Source: Tautonia marina (GTDB lineage: Bacteria > Planctomycetota > Planctomycetia > Isosphaerales > Isosphaeraceae). From it: a stretch of 64,000 bases of DNA. The translations under genes were made by a program, and so were the position numbers. Of this stretch, positions 8,842 to 17,137 are shown piece after piece; within the stretch, counting starts at the first letter, position 1; each line of letters opens with the position of its first letter. The stretch lies in contig NZ_WEZF01000024.1 of NCBI RefSeq assembly GCF_009177065.1, positions 48,223 through 112,222 on the forward strand, in the 5' to 3' direction. Under the pieces are notes generated by a model. The model ran no database searches. It saw nothing but the letters and a program-made list of their open reading frames with translations, and was not told the DNA's origin.

Positions 8842-11019
8842 ATGATCTACCCCGTTCGATCCTTCCACGCCGGTCTTTTTTTGATCAGCGGGCTGATGCT
8901 TGCCGGCTGCGGCGGCAACGAGCCGGCCGTGGCGCCCCTCGATCCCTCGACGACGGCGGCCCCTCCGGGAACCGCTCCGCCTCCCCCGCCGCCGATGATG
9001 GGGGCGCAGGCCCCAGGCGCGGCGTCGGCCCCAATGGCTCCCGCGCCGTCGCAGGGGATCGCTCAGGAAATGATGCCCGGCGAGGAGCTGCAGCCGGGGT
9101 TCCCGGCAAGCCCCTCGCCCGCCCCGGACATGCCGGTCCCGGACGACCTCCCCGGCGACGATCCGAAGGAGGTCGCGCGCCTCTTCCTCGGGACCGAGGA
9201 CGAGGCGACCAAGCAAGCTCTGATGACTGAAAAGGCCCGACGTGCCCAGCAGGAGCACAACATCACGCTGCAACCCGATCCCAACAGCCCGTTCGAGATC
9301 GGCGAGGCCACGACCGACGGCGACTCGGCCGAGGTTGCCATCCGGGTAGAAGGACCGACCGGCCGCCTGGAGGGCGGGAGCCTCCGGCTGCGGCGTGAAG
9401 ACGGTGAATGGCGTGCGCATGCCATGGTCGTCGCCGCGACGGCGGAGCACCCCGAGATGACCATGGACTTTGAGAACCCGATGGCCATCTTCGGGGAGCT
9501 GGGGGCGATGTTCTCCGAGCTGGAAGACGCGATGGAGGGGTTCGACCCCTTTGCCGAGGGCGAGGACGACGCTGCTGCTGATGCCGCCCGGGCCGCCGCG
9601 ACCTTCGAGGCGATCGAGGCGGTTGATCTTGAGGCATTTCGCCAGTCGTTCACCGTGGACCTGGCCCTGGACGGTCGACCGGCAGGCGCGGTGATCGCCG
9701 AGCTGGCCGCGCCGATCGGCCTGGAGCTGGACCGCTCGAAGGCCCCGGCCGAGGCCCTCGATCAGCCCGTGACCCTGACCGCCGAGGGCCTGACCCGGCT
9801 GGAGGCGATCGAGCGCGTCTGCGAGGCGGTCGGGTTGTCTGCAACCTATGGAAGCGACCCGGCCGAGGGGTTCCTGGGCTCCTTCGAGGGGGATGCCGTG
9901 ACACCGGTTGCCGGCCCTCGCCCCTGGCCGGTGGCCTTCGCCGGGCCGTTTCTCATTGAAGTGACCGGCGTGGAGCAGCAGCCGAGCGGGACGGGGACGC
10001 TCGGCCTCCGCGTGCTTGGCGTGGGGCTGCCCCCGGCGATCACCGCGATGATGGCGGCCGATCCGTTCCATGAGCCGATCGCGATTCGAAGCATTTCCGG
10101 TCCTGGGAACCAGGAACTGCTTCCTGATGACCGATTCCCGGTGACACTCGGCGCCTCGGAGCTTCCCGAGGGGGTGGTGGATGTGACGCTGGATGTTCCC
10201 CTGGTCGGCCTGCTCCGCAGTGTCTCCGCGATCACCGAGGTGGTTGGCCAGGTCGAGATTCCGGTTCCGACCGAGATCGTGAGGATGAGTTTCGATCCGA
10301 TCGAGCCCGGCGCGGTTCGCGAGGAGGAGGGGCTGAGGGTGTCGCTTCGGGGCGAGATGCCCCATCAAGCGACGCTCGAACTCGAGCGATTAGACGAGAG
10401 CGATCCCGACATGAAATGGCACCGTTATGTGTTTTTGCTCGGGCGGGACCGGGGCGGCGATCCTGTCGAGATGGAGATTGGAGGAGGAGGCGGGGACGAA
10501 AAGGAATACTCCGCGTTTCTCAGCATCCGTGGTGAACCCGTCGCAATGGACCTGAAATTCGCCAAGGAGGTCGAGCCACTGGTCACCGACGTCCGCCTGG
10601 AGCAGATCCCCTTAAAGGAGTTCGGCCGGATGCCCGAGGCCATCGCGGCGTTGGAGTTCGCCGGCGAGGAGGCTCCGGTGTCGGCCGAGCTGGTCGCGTT
10701 CCTGGAGAAGGAGCAGGAGCAGCAGCCGTCGCCGTTCCGGAACTCGGGGCCGGCGTACACGCTCCGGATCGTCAATCATGCGAACAAGGATGTGCGACGA
10801 CTGGTCCTGGAGGTCACCTTTTTCGATGCCTCCGGGAAGGCCGTCGGCCATGCGCCGCCCTTGAATTTCACCTACGAGCCCCACCTGGTCCAGCAGCAAG
10901 ACGAGCGGGAGATGACGCAGTCCGGGTTCTTCGTGCCCGAGCAGGCGGCCTCGGCCACGTTCCGCGCGCGGGAGGTCGGCTTCACCGACGGGACAGTCTG
11001 GAAGGCGGAGGAGGAGTGA
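8842..11019 (+). CDS. Lipoprotein of unknown function with proline-rich linker
   Basis: A protein of 725 aa. It starts with a clear lipoprotein signal (LFLISGLMLAGC, lipobox cysteine at about residue 23) and then a Pro/Ala-rich linker (about 35-110) typical of proteins that reach away from a membrane. A segment at about 270-335 (SFTVDLALDGRPAGAVIAEL ... LTAEGLTRLEAIERVCEAVG) resembles the STN-like fold seen near secretins and planctomycete surface proteins. The remainder is beta-rich and not recognised. ATG 8842 is chosen because GGAG lies 7 nt upstream; the frame extends 14 codons further without a good ribosome site. It follows the kinase by about 40 bp, so it may be a partner or substrate; this is only inference from position. 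Confidence 0.8.
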   Translation: MIYPVRSFHAGLFLISGLMLAGCGGNEPAVAPLDPSTTAAPPGTAPPPPPPMMGAQAPGAASAPMAPAPSQGIAQEMMPGEELQPGFPASPSPAPDMPVPDDLPGDDPKEVARLFLGTEDEATKQALMTEKARRAQQEHNITLQPDPNSPFEIGEATTDGDSAEVAIRVEGPTGRLEGGSLRLRREDGEWRAHAMVVAATAEHPEMTMDFENPMAIFGELGAMFSELEDAMEGFDPFAEGEDDAAADAARAAATFEAIEAVDLEAFRQSFTVDLALDGRPAGAVIAELAAPIGLELDRSKAPAEALDQPVTLTAEGLTRLEAIERVCEAVGLSATYGSDPAEGFLGSFEGDAVTPVAGPRPWPVAFAGPFLIEVTGVEQQPSGTGTLGLRVLGVGLPPAITAMMAADPFHEPIAIRSISGPGNQELLPDDRFPVTLGASELPEGVVDVTLDVPLVGLLRSVSAITEVVGQVEIPVPTEIVRMSFDPIEPGAVREEEGLRVSLRGEMPHQATLELERLDESDPDMKWHRYVFLLGRDRGGDPVEMEIGGGGGDEKEYSAFLSIRGEPVAMDLKFAKEVEPLVTDVRLEQIPLKEFGRMPEAIAALEFAGEEAPVSAELVAFLEKEQEQQPSPFRNSGPAYTLRIVNHANKDVRRLVLEVTFFDASGKAVGHAPPLNFTYEPHLVQQQDEREMTQSGFFVPEQAASATFRAREVGFTDGTVWKAEEE

Positions 11020-11100
11020 TGGGCGAGCGTTTCCGAGAGGAGTCCCGTTCCGGGAGCGAACGGTGCCCGCCGGCTCGGCGTGCGTGAATCGTGTCAGGTT

Positions 11101-11132
11101 CCCGCTCCCCCGAGGACGAACGGGGGAGCGGG
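11101..11132. terminator. Bidirectional terminator hairpin between convergent genes
   Basis: A perfect 12-bp stem (CCCGCTCCCCCG / CGGGGGAGCGGG) with an 8-nt loop sits in the 134-bp gap between the converging lipoprotein and GT2 genes. It lacks a clear T-run, but its position and stem strength suit termination in both directions. Confidence 0.65.
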
Positions 11133-11153
11133 TGGGAGCGGGCGAGGACCGCG

Positions 11154-13106
11154 TTAGCCGAGGCATCGGGCGAGGAGGCGGCGGGTCATCTGGGGGACGG
11201 ACAGGGGAGTGCGCTGGGCGTCGAGGCCGATGGAATAGATCCACTGCAAGAGGCTGTCGCGCTCGCGGTCGTCGGCCAGGTCGAAGCGGAGGCCGAGGGT
11301 TTCGCCTCGGGTGCGGACGACGGTGGCGCGGAGGGTGCCGCCACCGGCCAGGTGCAGGAACAGGGATCGAGGAACAGCCTGATCTGAGGGCCAGAACAGA
11401 CCGGCTCCGGTGGCCGAGACGTTGTGGAGCGAGGCAAGGCACCAGGAGCCGTCATCTCCTTCGCAGAGGACCGAAGCGCGGGTCCGGTAGCGCTCGGCCG
11501 CTCGAAAACGGCCGCGGTCGCGACCGGCGAGGATGGCCAGGATGAGAGCCCCGGCGTTGACCGCCGAGAAGACCGAGGCGGCCGCGCGGTGCTCGGGATC
11601 GACGATCACCCGGGTTTCGGGCCAACTGTTGACTAAGAGGCCGAGCATGGTCAGCAGCAGGAGCGTCAGCGCGCTGCCCCGGGCGAACTGGTCGGCCCCC
11701 TGCCCTGCTCCGCTCCCCTTGGGAGTGACCCGGAAGGGCGCGCCGAAGGGCTTGATCAGGGTCGAGAGGATCGTCGGCACCAGACGGAAGCTGAGCAGGA
11801 GCGAAAACCCGGTCGAGAGCAACGGAAGATAGCGCCCGGCCGAGATCCAGATCATCGGGGCCATCAAGGCGATGAGCACGGGAACCTGATAGCGGATCAG
11901 GTCCTCAAGGTTCGCATGGGCCAGGGGGGCAAGCCCCGTCCAGAGGTAGACGATCGGGATGAAGACGGCGAACAGTCGTACCGGCGTCTGCACGAGCCAG
12001 TCGATCGGGAAGAAGAAAAGGCGCTGAATCAGGCTCAGCCCTGGCCCGAGGACGCCGTCCTTCAGAAAGAGAAGCTGCAAGCCACCGCGGCACCAGCGCT
12101 GCCGCTGGACGAACATCCCCTTAACGCTCTCGGGAGACAGCCCGAACGCGAGGGGCTCATTGAGATATCGCGTGATGAAGCCTCTGCGCAAGAGCATGAG
12201 CGAGGAGAGGATATCTTCGGTGACCGACTCGGTCGGGATGCCGCCGATCGCCATCAGAGCCGATCGGCGCTGGATGCTGGCCGATCCGCAGCAGAAACCG
12301 CAGTTCCAGCCGTCTCGGCTCGGCTGGACGATGTCGAAGAAGAGACGCTGCTCGTTGGGAGCCTGGTCGCCGAGGCCGAGGTTCATCTCGAAGATGTCGG
12401 CGTTGAGGAAGTGGTGCGGCAGCTGAACGATGGCGATGGTCGGATCGTCGAAGAAGCCGACGGTCCGCATGAGAAAGTCGCGTCGGGGCGCGAAGTCGGC
12501 ATCGAGGACGACGAACAGCTCGGCATCGGTCTGGGAGAGGGCGTGGTTGATGTTGCCGGCCTTGGCGTGGCGGTTGTCGGGGCGGGTGAGATACTCGACC
12601 CCCTGGGCCTCGCAGAAGTCTCGGAGCCACGGGCGGCGGCCGTCGTCGAGGACCCAGACGGTGAAGTACGGGTAGTCCATCCCCTTGGCCGCGAGAATCG
12701 GCCCCTCAACCACCTCGATCCCCTCGTTGTAGGTGCAGAGAAAGACATCGACGCGCGGTAATTCCGAAGGAGGGAGCCGCCTCAGGCGGCGCTCGTGGGC
12801 GTCGGCCTCTGAGGAATGGTCGCTGGTCCGGGTGAGCATCAAGTACGTGACGGCGCAGTTGAGCAACGCGGCCAGCTCGAACACGAAGACGAGCCAGATC
12901 CAGAGACCGGCCCAGGTGGTCGGATCGGTCGGCCGGACGGTCTGGGTGAACCGCCAGTCGAGATAGCGCAGGGTGATGCCCAGGGCCAGGCTCAGCACCA
13001 GCACGCGAGCCCAGGTCCGCTGGCGAGGCAGCGAGGGAAGGACGGCCAGGCAAAGGCCGGTTACCAGGAGGGCCGTCGCCCATTCACTGCCGCTCACAGG
13101 GGTCAT
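11154..13106 (-). CDS. Cellulose synthase-like GT2 with C-terminal PilZ domain
   Basis: A protein of 650 aa. The family 2 processive glycosyltransferase core is complete: DVFLCTYNE, VWVLDDGRR, the LDADF metal-binding motif, TED, and QRQRWCRGG (the QxxRW motif that holds the growing chain). Membrane helices flank the core at the N-terminus and in the second half. The C-terminal PilZ domain keeps the c-di-GMP signature, an RxxxR arginine pair (ERYRTR) plus NVSATG. By family knowledge it should polymerise a beta-glycan from UDP-sugar and extrude it, with activation by c-di-GMP. At 650 aa it is shorter than enterobacterial BcsA (about 870). It sits 42 bp downstream of the membrane-fusion protein gene in one operon. 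Cellulose itself is not proven as the product. Confidence 0.9.
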   Translation of the reverse strand: MTPVSGSEWATALLVTGLCLAVLPSLPRQRTWARVLVLSLALGITLRYLDWRFTQTVRPTDPTTWAGLWIWLVFVFELAALLNCAVTYLMLTRTSDHSSEADAHERRLRRLPPSELPRVDVFLCTYNEGIEVVEGPILAAKGMDYPYFTVWVLDDGRRPWLRDFCEAQGVEYLTRPDNRHAKAGNINHALSQTDAELFVVLDADFAPRRDFLMRTVGFFDDPTIAIVQLPHHFLNADIFEMNLGLGDQAPNEQRLFFDIVQPSRDGWNCGFCCGSASIQRRSALMAIGGIPTESVTEDILSSLMLLRRGFITRYLNEPLAFGLSPESVKGMFVQRQRWCRGGLQLLFLKDGVLGPGLSLIQRLFFFPIDWLVQTPVRLFAVFIPIVYLWTGLAPLAHANLEDLIRYQVPVLIALMAPMIWISAGRYLPLLSTGFSLLLSFRLVPTILSTLIKPFGAPFRVTPKGSGAGQGADQFARGSALTLLLLTMLGLLVNSWPETRVIVDPEHRAAASVFSAVNAGALILAILAGRDRGRFRAAERYRTRASVLCEGDDGSWCLASLHNVSATGAGLFWPSDQAVPRSLFLHLAGGGTLRATVVRTRGETLGLRFDLADDRERDSLLQWIYSIGLDAQRTPLSVPQMTRRLLARCLG

Positions 13107-13148
13107 GAGAGGAGGCCCTTGGTCGGTCGGATCGCACGGGGAAAACGA

Positions 13149-14435
13149 TCAGCGAGGGGTCCAGACCACGGCCGAGCTGCCGATCAGATAGCGATTGGCC
13201 GGATCGGCGCCCGAGGGCTGGTCGTCGAGGGCGATGATGGCCCGGAACATGCCGATCGGGACCGCATCGCGGCTGGGTTCGCCGACCGTTTCCGGGTCGA
13301 CCGCGGTGGGGTCGGCAACGTGGAAGACGCGGCCGGAGAGGATCTGGGACGAGCCGATCAGGCGGGCCTTGACCGGCGCTCCGGGGCGAATCCGGGCGGC
13401 GTCGGCCTCCTTGAAGATGGCCTCGATGCTCAGGTGGCCGGGGTCGACGATCTCCAGGGCAGTGGTGCCGGGAGCGACCTCGCTGCCGGCATCGAGCGTC
13501 GAGGACCAGACGACGCCGCTCCTGGGAGCCTTGATGGCGACCCGGTTCTGCTCCAGGTGCCGCTGTTCGCTGGCGAGCCGGGTGTCGAGCTCCAGGAGTT
13601 TGCCCTGCAGTTCCTCCAGGTGGGCCCGAAGCCCGGCCTGCTGGATCTCGATCTCGTCGCAGCGCTGCAGGGAGGCAACCCGGTCCTGGCCGCCGTCGGC
13701 GTCGCCGACGAAATAGCCGCGCTGGGCGGCCTCGAGCTGAACGTCAAGGCGAGCGGCGGTTTGCCGGGCTTCCTCCAGCTCGTTGCGGGCGACGGCCACG
13801 GCATACTCGGCCCGGGTGCGTTCGATGTCGGACGAGGCGGCCCGGATCGAGGCCCGGCCGTGCACCTGAAACTCGTACTCGGCCTCCTTGAGGCGCGACT
13901 CGGCCGCCTGGATGATCGCCTCCTGCTCGTCGGCCTGCTTTCGGGCCCGGGCGATCCGGGCCTCCTGGTAGTCGAGGAAGTGCTGATTCAAGGTGGCTTT
14001 GATGGCGTCGAGGTCGGCGATCTGGGTTTCCAGGGCGGCGATGGATCGTCGGATCGCCTCGGCCTCTCCTTCGATTCGATCCAGAGGGCGACGGTCAGGG
14101 GAAGCGGCCGACACGTCGAAGAGGTGCTGCCCCCGGCTCACCTCGGTCCCGACTTCCGGGGGCAAGCCCTCCACCACCCCTTGCTGATGTATCCGGACGG
14201 TCGTCAGCGGAGCGGTCACCGAGGCCCGGACACTCGTTCGGTAGAGAACCAATGGCGCCAGGAGCCAGACCCCCTCGGCCAGGATCGCCCCGCCGATGAG
14301 CCAGCGGAGGAGCCGTCCCCAGGACTTCCGCCGGGGAGCGGGAGGCGACGATGTCGGCGACGATCGGGGGCCTTGCAACTCGCGAGGCACCAGCAACGTC
14401 GTACTCGATTCCAGGCGATTGCGAGAGGCTTCCAT
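13149..14435 (-). CDS. HlyD-type membrane-fusion (periplasmic adaptor) protein
   Basis: About 428 aa from the chosen start. One N-terminal TM helix (LLRWLIGGAILAEGVWLLAP) is followed by a biotinyl-lipoyl-like half (VRASVTAPLTTVRIHQQGVV), a long alpha-helical hairpin of coiled coil (about 110-290, rich in Glu/Ala/Arg), the second lipoyl half (VAIKAPRSGVVWSSTLDAG) and a beta-barrel. This is the layout of adaptors in exopolysaccharide secretion, like Alg44 beside Alg8. It is first in the operon with the GT2-PilZ protein, so it probably carries the nascent polysaccharide across the periplasm. The frame is open for 55 codons upstream with alternative starts at 14537 and 14600, none with a strong ribosome site, so the start is uncertain. 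Confidence 0.85.
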   Translation of the reverse strand: MEASRNRLESSTTLLVPRELQGPRSSPTSSPPAPRRKSWGRLLRWLIGGAILAEGVWLLAPLVLYRTSVRASVTAPLTTVRIHQQGVVEGLPPEVGTEVSRGQHLFDVSAASPDRRPLDRIEGEAEAIRRSIAALETQIADLDAIKATLNQHFLDYQEARIARARKQADEQEAIIQAAESRLKEAEYEFQVHGRASIRAASSDIERTRAEYAVAVARNELEEARQTAARLDVQLEAAQRGYFVGDADGGQDRVASLQRCDEIEIQQAGLRAHLEELQGKLLELDTRLASEQRHLEQNRVAIKAPRSGVVWSSTLDAGSEVAPGTTALEIVDPGHLSIEAIFKEADAARIRPGAPVKARLIGSSQILSGRVFHVADPTAVDPETVGEPSRDAVPIGMFRAIIALDDQPSGADPANRYLIGSSAVVWTPR

Positions 14436-14674
14436 GAGCAACTGGTCGGCCGCGAAGCCCACCCTCGATCGAGTCCAGCCGAGCAAAGGACCCCGCGACC
14501 TTCGCGGGATTCCCGTGGGAACCGGCAACTCCCGCATCGGAGCGCACTGAGGACGCCCCGAGGTCGTCGTCGACCTCCCCCCTCGACCGGGAGCCAGCAT
14601 CCACTCAGGAATCCTAGGTCACAGTTCCGAGGGCCTGGGAGAACCGCCCGAGGCGATTCGGAGGGGAGCTCGGC

Positions 14675-15307
14675 TCAGGCCCGGTAATGATCGAGGAACA
14701 GGGAAACGGCGGACGTGATGATCCGTCGGCGCTCGTCCGGCTCCGGGTTCGGCCCGAGCCCGAAGATGGGGGGCCAGAGCATGAAGCCTTCCACCAGGGC
14801 GCAGAGCTGGTTGGCGGAAAACTCGGGATCGTTCGGTTTCAAGCGGCCGTCGGCCGTGGCCTGCTCGATCCAGCGAATCAGGCGGGCCATGAACCGCTTC
14901 TCATCGCCGATCGTGTCGCGGGCCAGTTGCGGGGTCCGCAGGAATCGGGAGAGCGAGACACGGACGAGCCCCTGGAAACTCTCGGAGGTGATCAGCTCCC
15001 CCACCTTGAGGCAGTAGCTGACCAGTTGCTCGGCCAGGTCCCGATCCGCCTCGTAAGGGAACTCCGGCAGGGCCTCGGTCTGGGCGATCAACTCCTGAAC
15101 GATCGCCTCGAACAGCGCGTCCTTGCTCTGAAAATGGTTGTAGACGGTCCGCTTGCTCACCCCGGCCCGTTCGGCAATCCGGTCCATGCTCGTGGTGTCG
15201 AAGCCACTCGTCGCAAACTCCTCGACCGCCGCGTCGAGAATCGCTGCGCGCTTGCGATCCGTCAGGCGACCAGAAGCAGCCGGCGGGAGGGAAACGCCTT
15301 CCGACAA
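14675..15307 (-). CDS. TetR/AcrR-family repressor of the adjacent RND efflux operon
   Basis: A protein of 210 aa, normal family length. The N-terminal helix-turn-helix is classical: ILDAAVEEFATSGFDTTSMD then IAERAGVSKRTVYNHFQSK at about residues 23-61. The C-terminal ligand-binding domain is helical and ends SLFLDHYRA. The start is TTG 15307, supported by a GGAG 8 nt upstream. It is divergent from the RND adaptor gene with a 96-bp spacer that holds a 9-bp inverted repeat, the usual layout for local repression and autoregulation of efflux pumps. The inducer is unknown. Confidence 0.92.
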   Translation of the reverse strand: MSEGVSLPPAASGRLTDRKRAAILDAAVEEFATSGFDTTSMDRIAERAGVSKRTVYNHFQSKDALFEAIVQELIAQTEALPEFPYEADRDLAEQLVSYCLKVGELITSESFQGLVRVSLSRFLRTPQLARDTIGDEKRFMARLIRWIEQATADGRLKPNDPEFSANQLCALVEGFMLWPPIFGLGPNPEPDERRRIITSAVSLFLDHYRA

Positions 15308-15322
15308 TTTCTACACTCCAGG

Positions 15323-15350
15323 GTTTACTTTCGAGGAGAGAAAAGTAAAC
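15323..15350. promoter_or_regulatory. Candidate TetR operator between divergent genes
   Basis: A perfect 9-bp inverted repeat, GTTTACTTT at 15323-15331 and AAAGTAAAC at 15342-15350, with a 10-bp spacer. It lies 15-43 bp before the regulator start and about 54 bp before the adaptor start, so a protein bound here could block both promoters. The AT content of the arms stands out against the GC-rich surroundings. Binding is inferred. Confidence 0.65.
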
Positions 15351-15403
15351 TACACCGAGCAGTACACACGATCCGCCCTCCTTTCGAACAGCGGGTGAAA
15401 CGG

Positions 15404-17137
15404 ATGACCGCTCGCATCATGATTGTACCCGATCGCGGAGCGATCCCCATGGGGGGATTACTGGTCTTGCTGGCGATCGCAGGGTGTTCGGAGGCTCCGG
15501 CGTCAGTCGAGGGAGCGAAGCCGCCGAGGCCGGTGTCCACGATGGTTCTGGGAGAATCGAGCCCCAGCGTGCCATCGGTGGTGACGGCCGCGGTGGTTTC
15601 GTGGAAGACCGAACAACTGGCGTTTGAGGTCGGCGGGCGGGTGAGCCAGGTGATCGAGCCGAACGAGCGGGTTGAGCCGAAGGTGGATTCGGAAGGGGGG
15701 GAACCGACGCTCGGAACTCCCCTGGCCCGCCTGGAGGATGAGCGGTTTCGGATCGCCGTCGAGGCGGATCGGGCGGCGGTCGAGGTGGCTCGTCGGCAGA
15801 TCGAGGCGGTTCGGGTGGACCTGGAGCAACGGCTGCCGGCCCGGATCGACGCGGCGAGGGCCGAGGAGCAGCTCGCCCGGATCGAGCTGGAGCGGGCCCG
15901 ACGCTTAACGGAGCGATCGGCCGGCACGCGGTCGGCGCTCGACCAGGCGGAAACGACCCTGGCGACCGCCGCGGCCAACCTGGCGGCGGCCGAGGGGGAG
16001 CTGGCGGCTCGGGAGGCTGAGCTGCGATCGCTCGAAGCGCAAAGGATGCAGGCCGAGCAGCGGCTGGCCCGTGCCGAGCGCGACCTGGCCGACGTGGTCC
16101 TGTTCAGCCCGTTTCGAGGTCAGGTGGCCGAGTCGCATGTCACGCCCGGGGCCTTCGTGCAGGCAGGCGACCCGATCGCCACGGTGCAGATGATGGACCC
16201 GGTGGCCGTCGAGTTCGAGGTCTCGGCCGAGGATTCGAGGCGGTTTCGCCGCTGGGACACGCTCTCGGTCCTGGTCGAGGATGGCAAGGGGCGGCCCCGA
16301 TCGCTCGATGGGGTCGTCTACCGCACCTCGGCCGTGGCCGACCCGAAGACGAGGACGTTTACCGTGACCCTCCTGGTGCGCAACCCGATCGAACGGCCCC
16401 AAGTGCCGGACGACCTGACGGGCGGGCCCATCGCCCGGGCCTCGGCCGTGGTGCCCTTGAACGTCGGCTCAGTGGTGGGGGGACAGACCGGGCTGTTCGC
16501 CGATGAGGCGTCGATCGGCCGGGACGAGGACGGCCCGTTCCTCTGGCGGGTGACAAACCGACGGCTGGGGGAGTCGTCGATCGGCGATGCAGGGATCCTC
16601 CGGGTCGAGAAGCTCCGGATCGCCACTGGGAGCGATCGGGTGCCGTTTCTCGGGGCCTGGACCTTCGTGCCGATTGAGATCGTCGAGGGCCAGGCGTTCG
16701 ACCCCGAGCGCGATCTGGTCGTGGTGGACCTGACGGTGACGGACGGGGACCGCGGTTCCTGGGACGGTGAGACGGTCCTGCTCGAACAGGATCGCTGGCT
16801 GCTCCGACCGGGGGACGTGGTGCGGGTCGATCTCGGCGGCGAGGCGAACCCGACCGGCTTCTACGTGCCCATGAAGGCCTTGCGGCGCGAGTCGGGCCGG
16901 ACCTTCGCGTTTGTGGTCGATGAGGAGCACCCGGATCAACCGACTGCCCGGCAGGTCGAGGTCTTCTTGCCGGATCGGGGCGCGACGTTCCTGGGACCGT
17001 CGACCCTGCACCGGGTCGAGCCGGTCGAGCCGGGACGGCTGGCCGAAGGGGATCGCCTGATTATCGATGGGGTCCATTACCTGACCGACGGCGACGCGAT
17101 CCTGGAGATCCAAGGGCGTTCAGGGGGCGTGCGATGA
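15404..17137 (+). CDS. RND efflux periplasmic adaptor lipoprotein
   Basis: A protein of 577 aa. It begins with a lipoprotein signal (GGLLVLLAIAGC). The adaptor architecture follows: lipoyl half with QLAFEVGGRVSQVIE, a helical hairpin of coiled coil at about 115-235 (long Ala/Glu/Arg stretch), the second lipoyl half DVVLFSPFRGQVAESHVTPG, a beta-barrel (VEFEVSAEDSRRF), and a membrane-proximal domain. It is longer than AcrA-type adaptors (about 400 aa) because of extra sequence in the C-terminal half (about 350-500). The stop overlaps the pump start (ATGA), so the two are translationally coupled. No outer-membrane TolC-type partner is encoded nearby. The ATG at 15404 is preferred, though upstream frames stay open. 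Confidence 0.88.
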   Translation: MTARIMIVPDRGAIPMGGLLVLLAIAGCSEAPASVEGAKPPRPVSTMVLGESSPSVPSVVTAAVVSWKTEQLAFEVGGRVSQVIEPNERVEPKVDSEGGEPTLGTPLARLEDERFRIAVEADRAAVEVARRQIEAVRVDLEQRLPARIDAARAEEQLARIELERARRLTERSAGTRSALDQAETTLATAAANLAAAEGELAAREAELRSLEAQRMQAEQRLARAERDLADVVLFSPFRGQVAESHVTPGAFVQAGDPIATVQMMDPVAVEFEVSAEDSRRFRRWDTLSVLVEDGKGRPRSLDGVVYRTSAVADPKTRTFTVTLLVRNPIERPQVPDDLTGGPIARASAVVPLNVGSVVGGQTGLFADEASIGRDEDGPFLWRVTNRRLGESSIGDAGILRVEKLRIATGSDRVPFLGAWTFVPIEIVEGQAFDPERDLVVVDLTVTDGDRGSWDGETVLLEQDRWLLRPGDVVRVDLGGEANPTGFYVPMKALRRESGRTFAFVVDEEHPDQPTARQVEVFLPDRGATFLGPSTLHRVEPVEPGRLAEGDRLIIDGVHYLTDGDAILEIQGRSGGVR

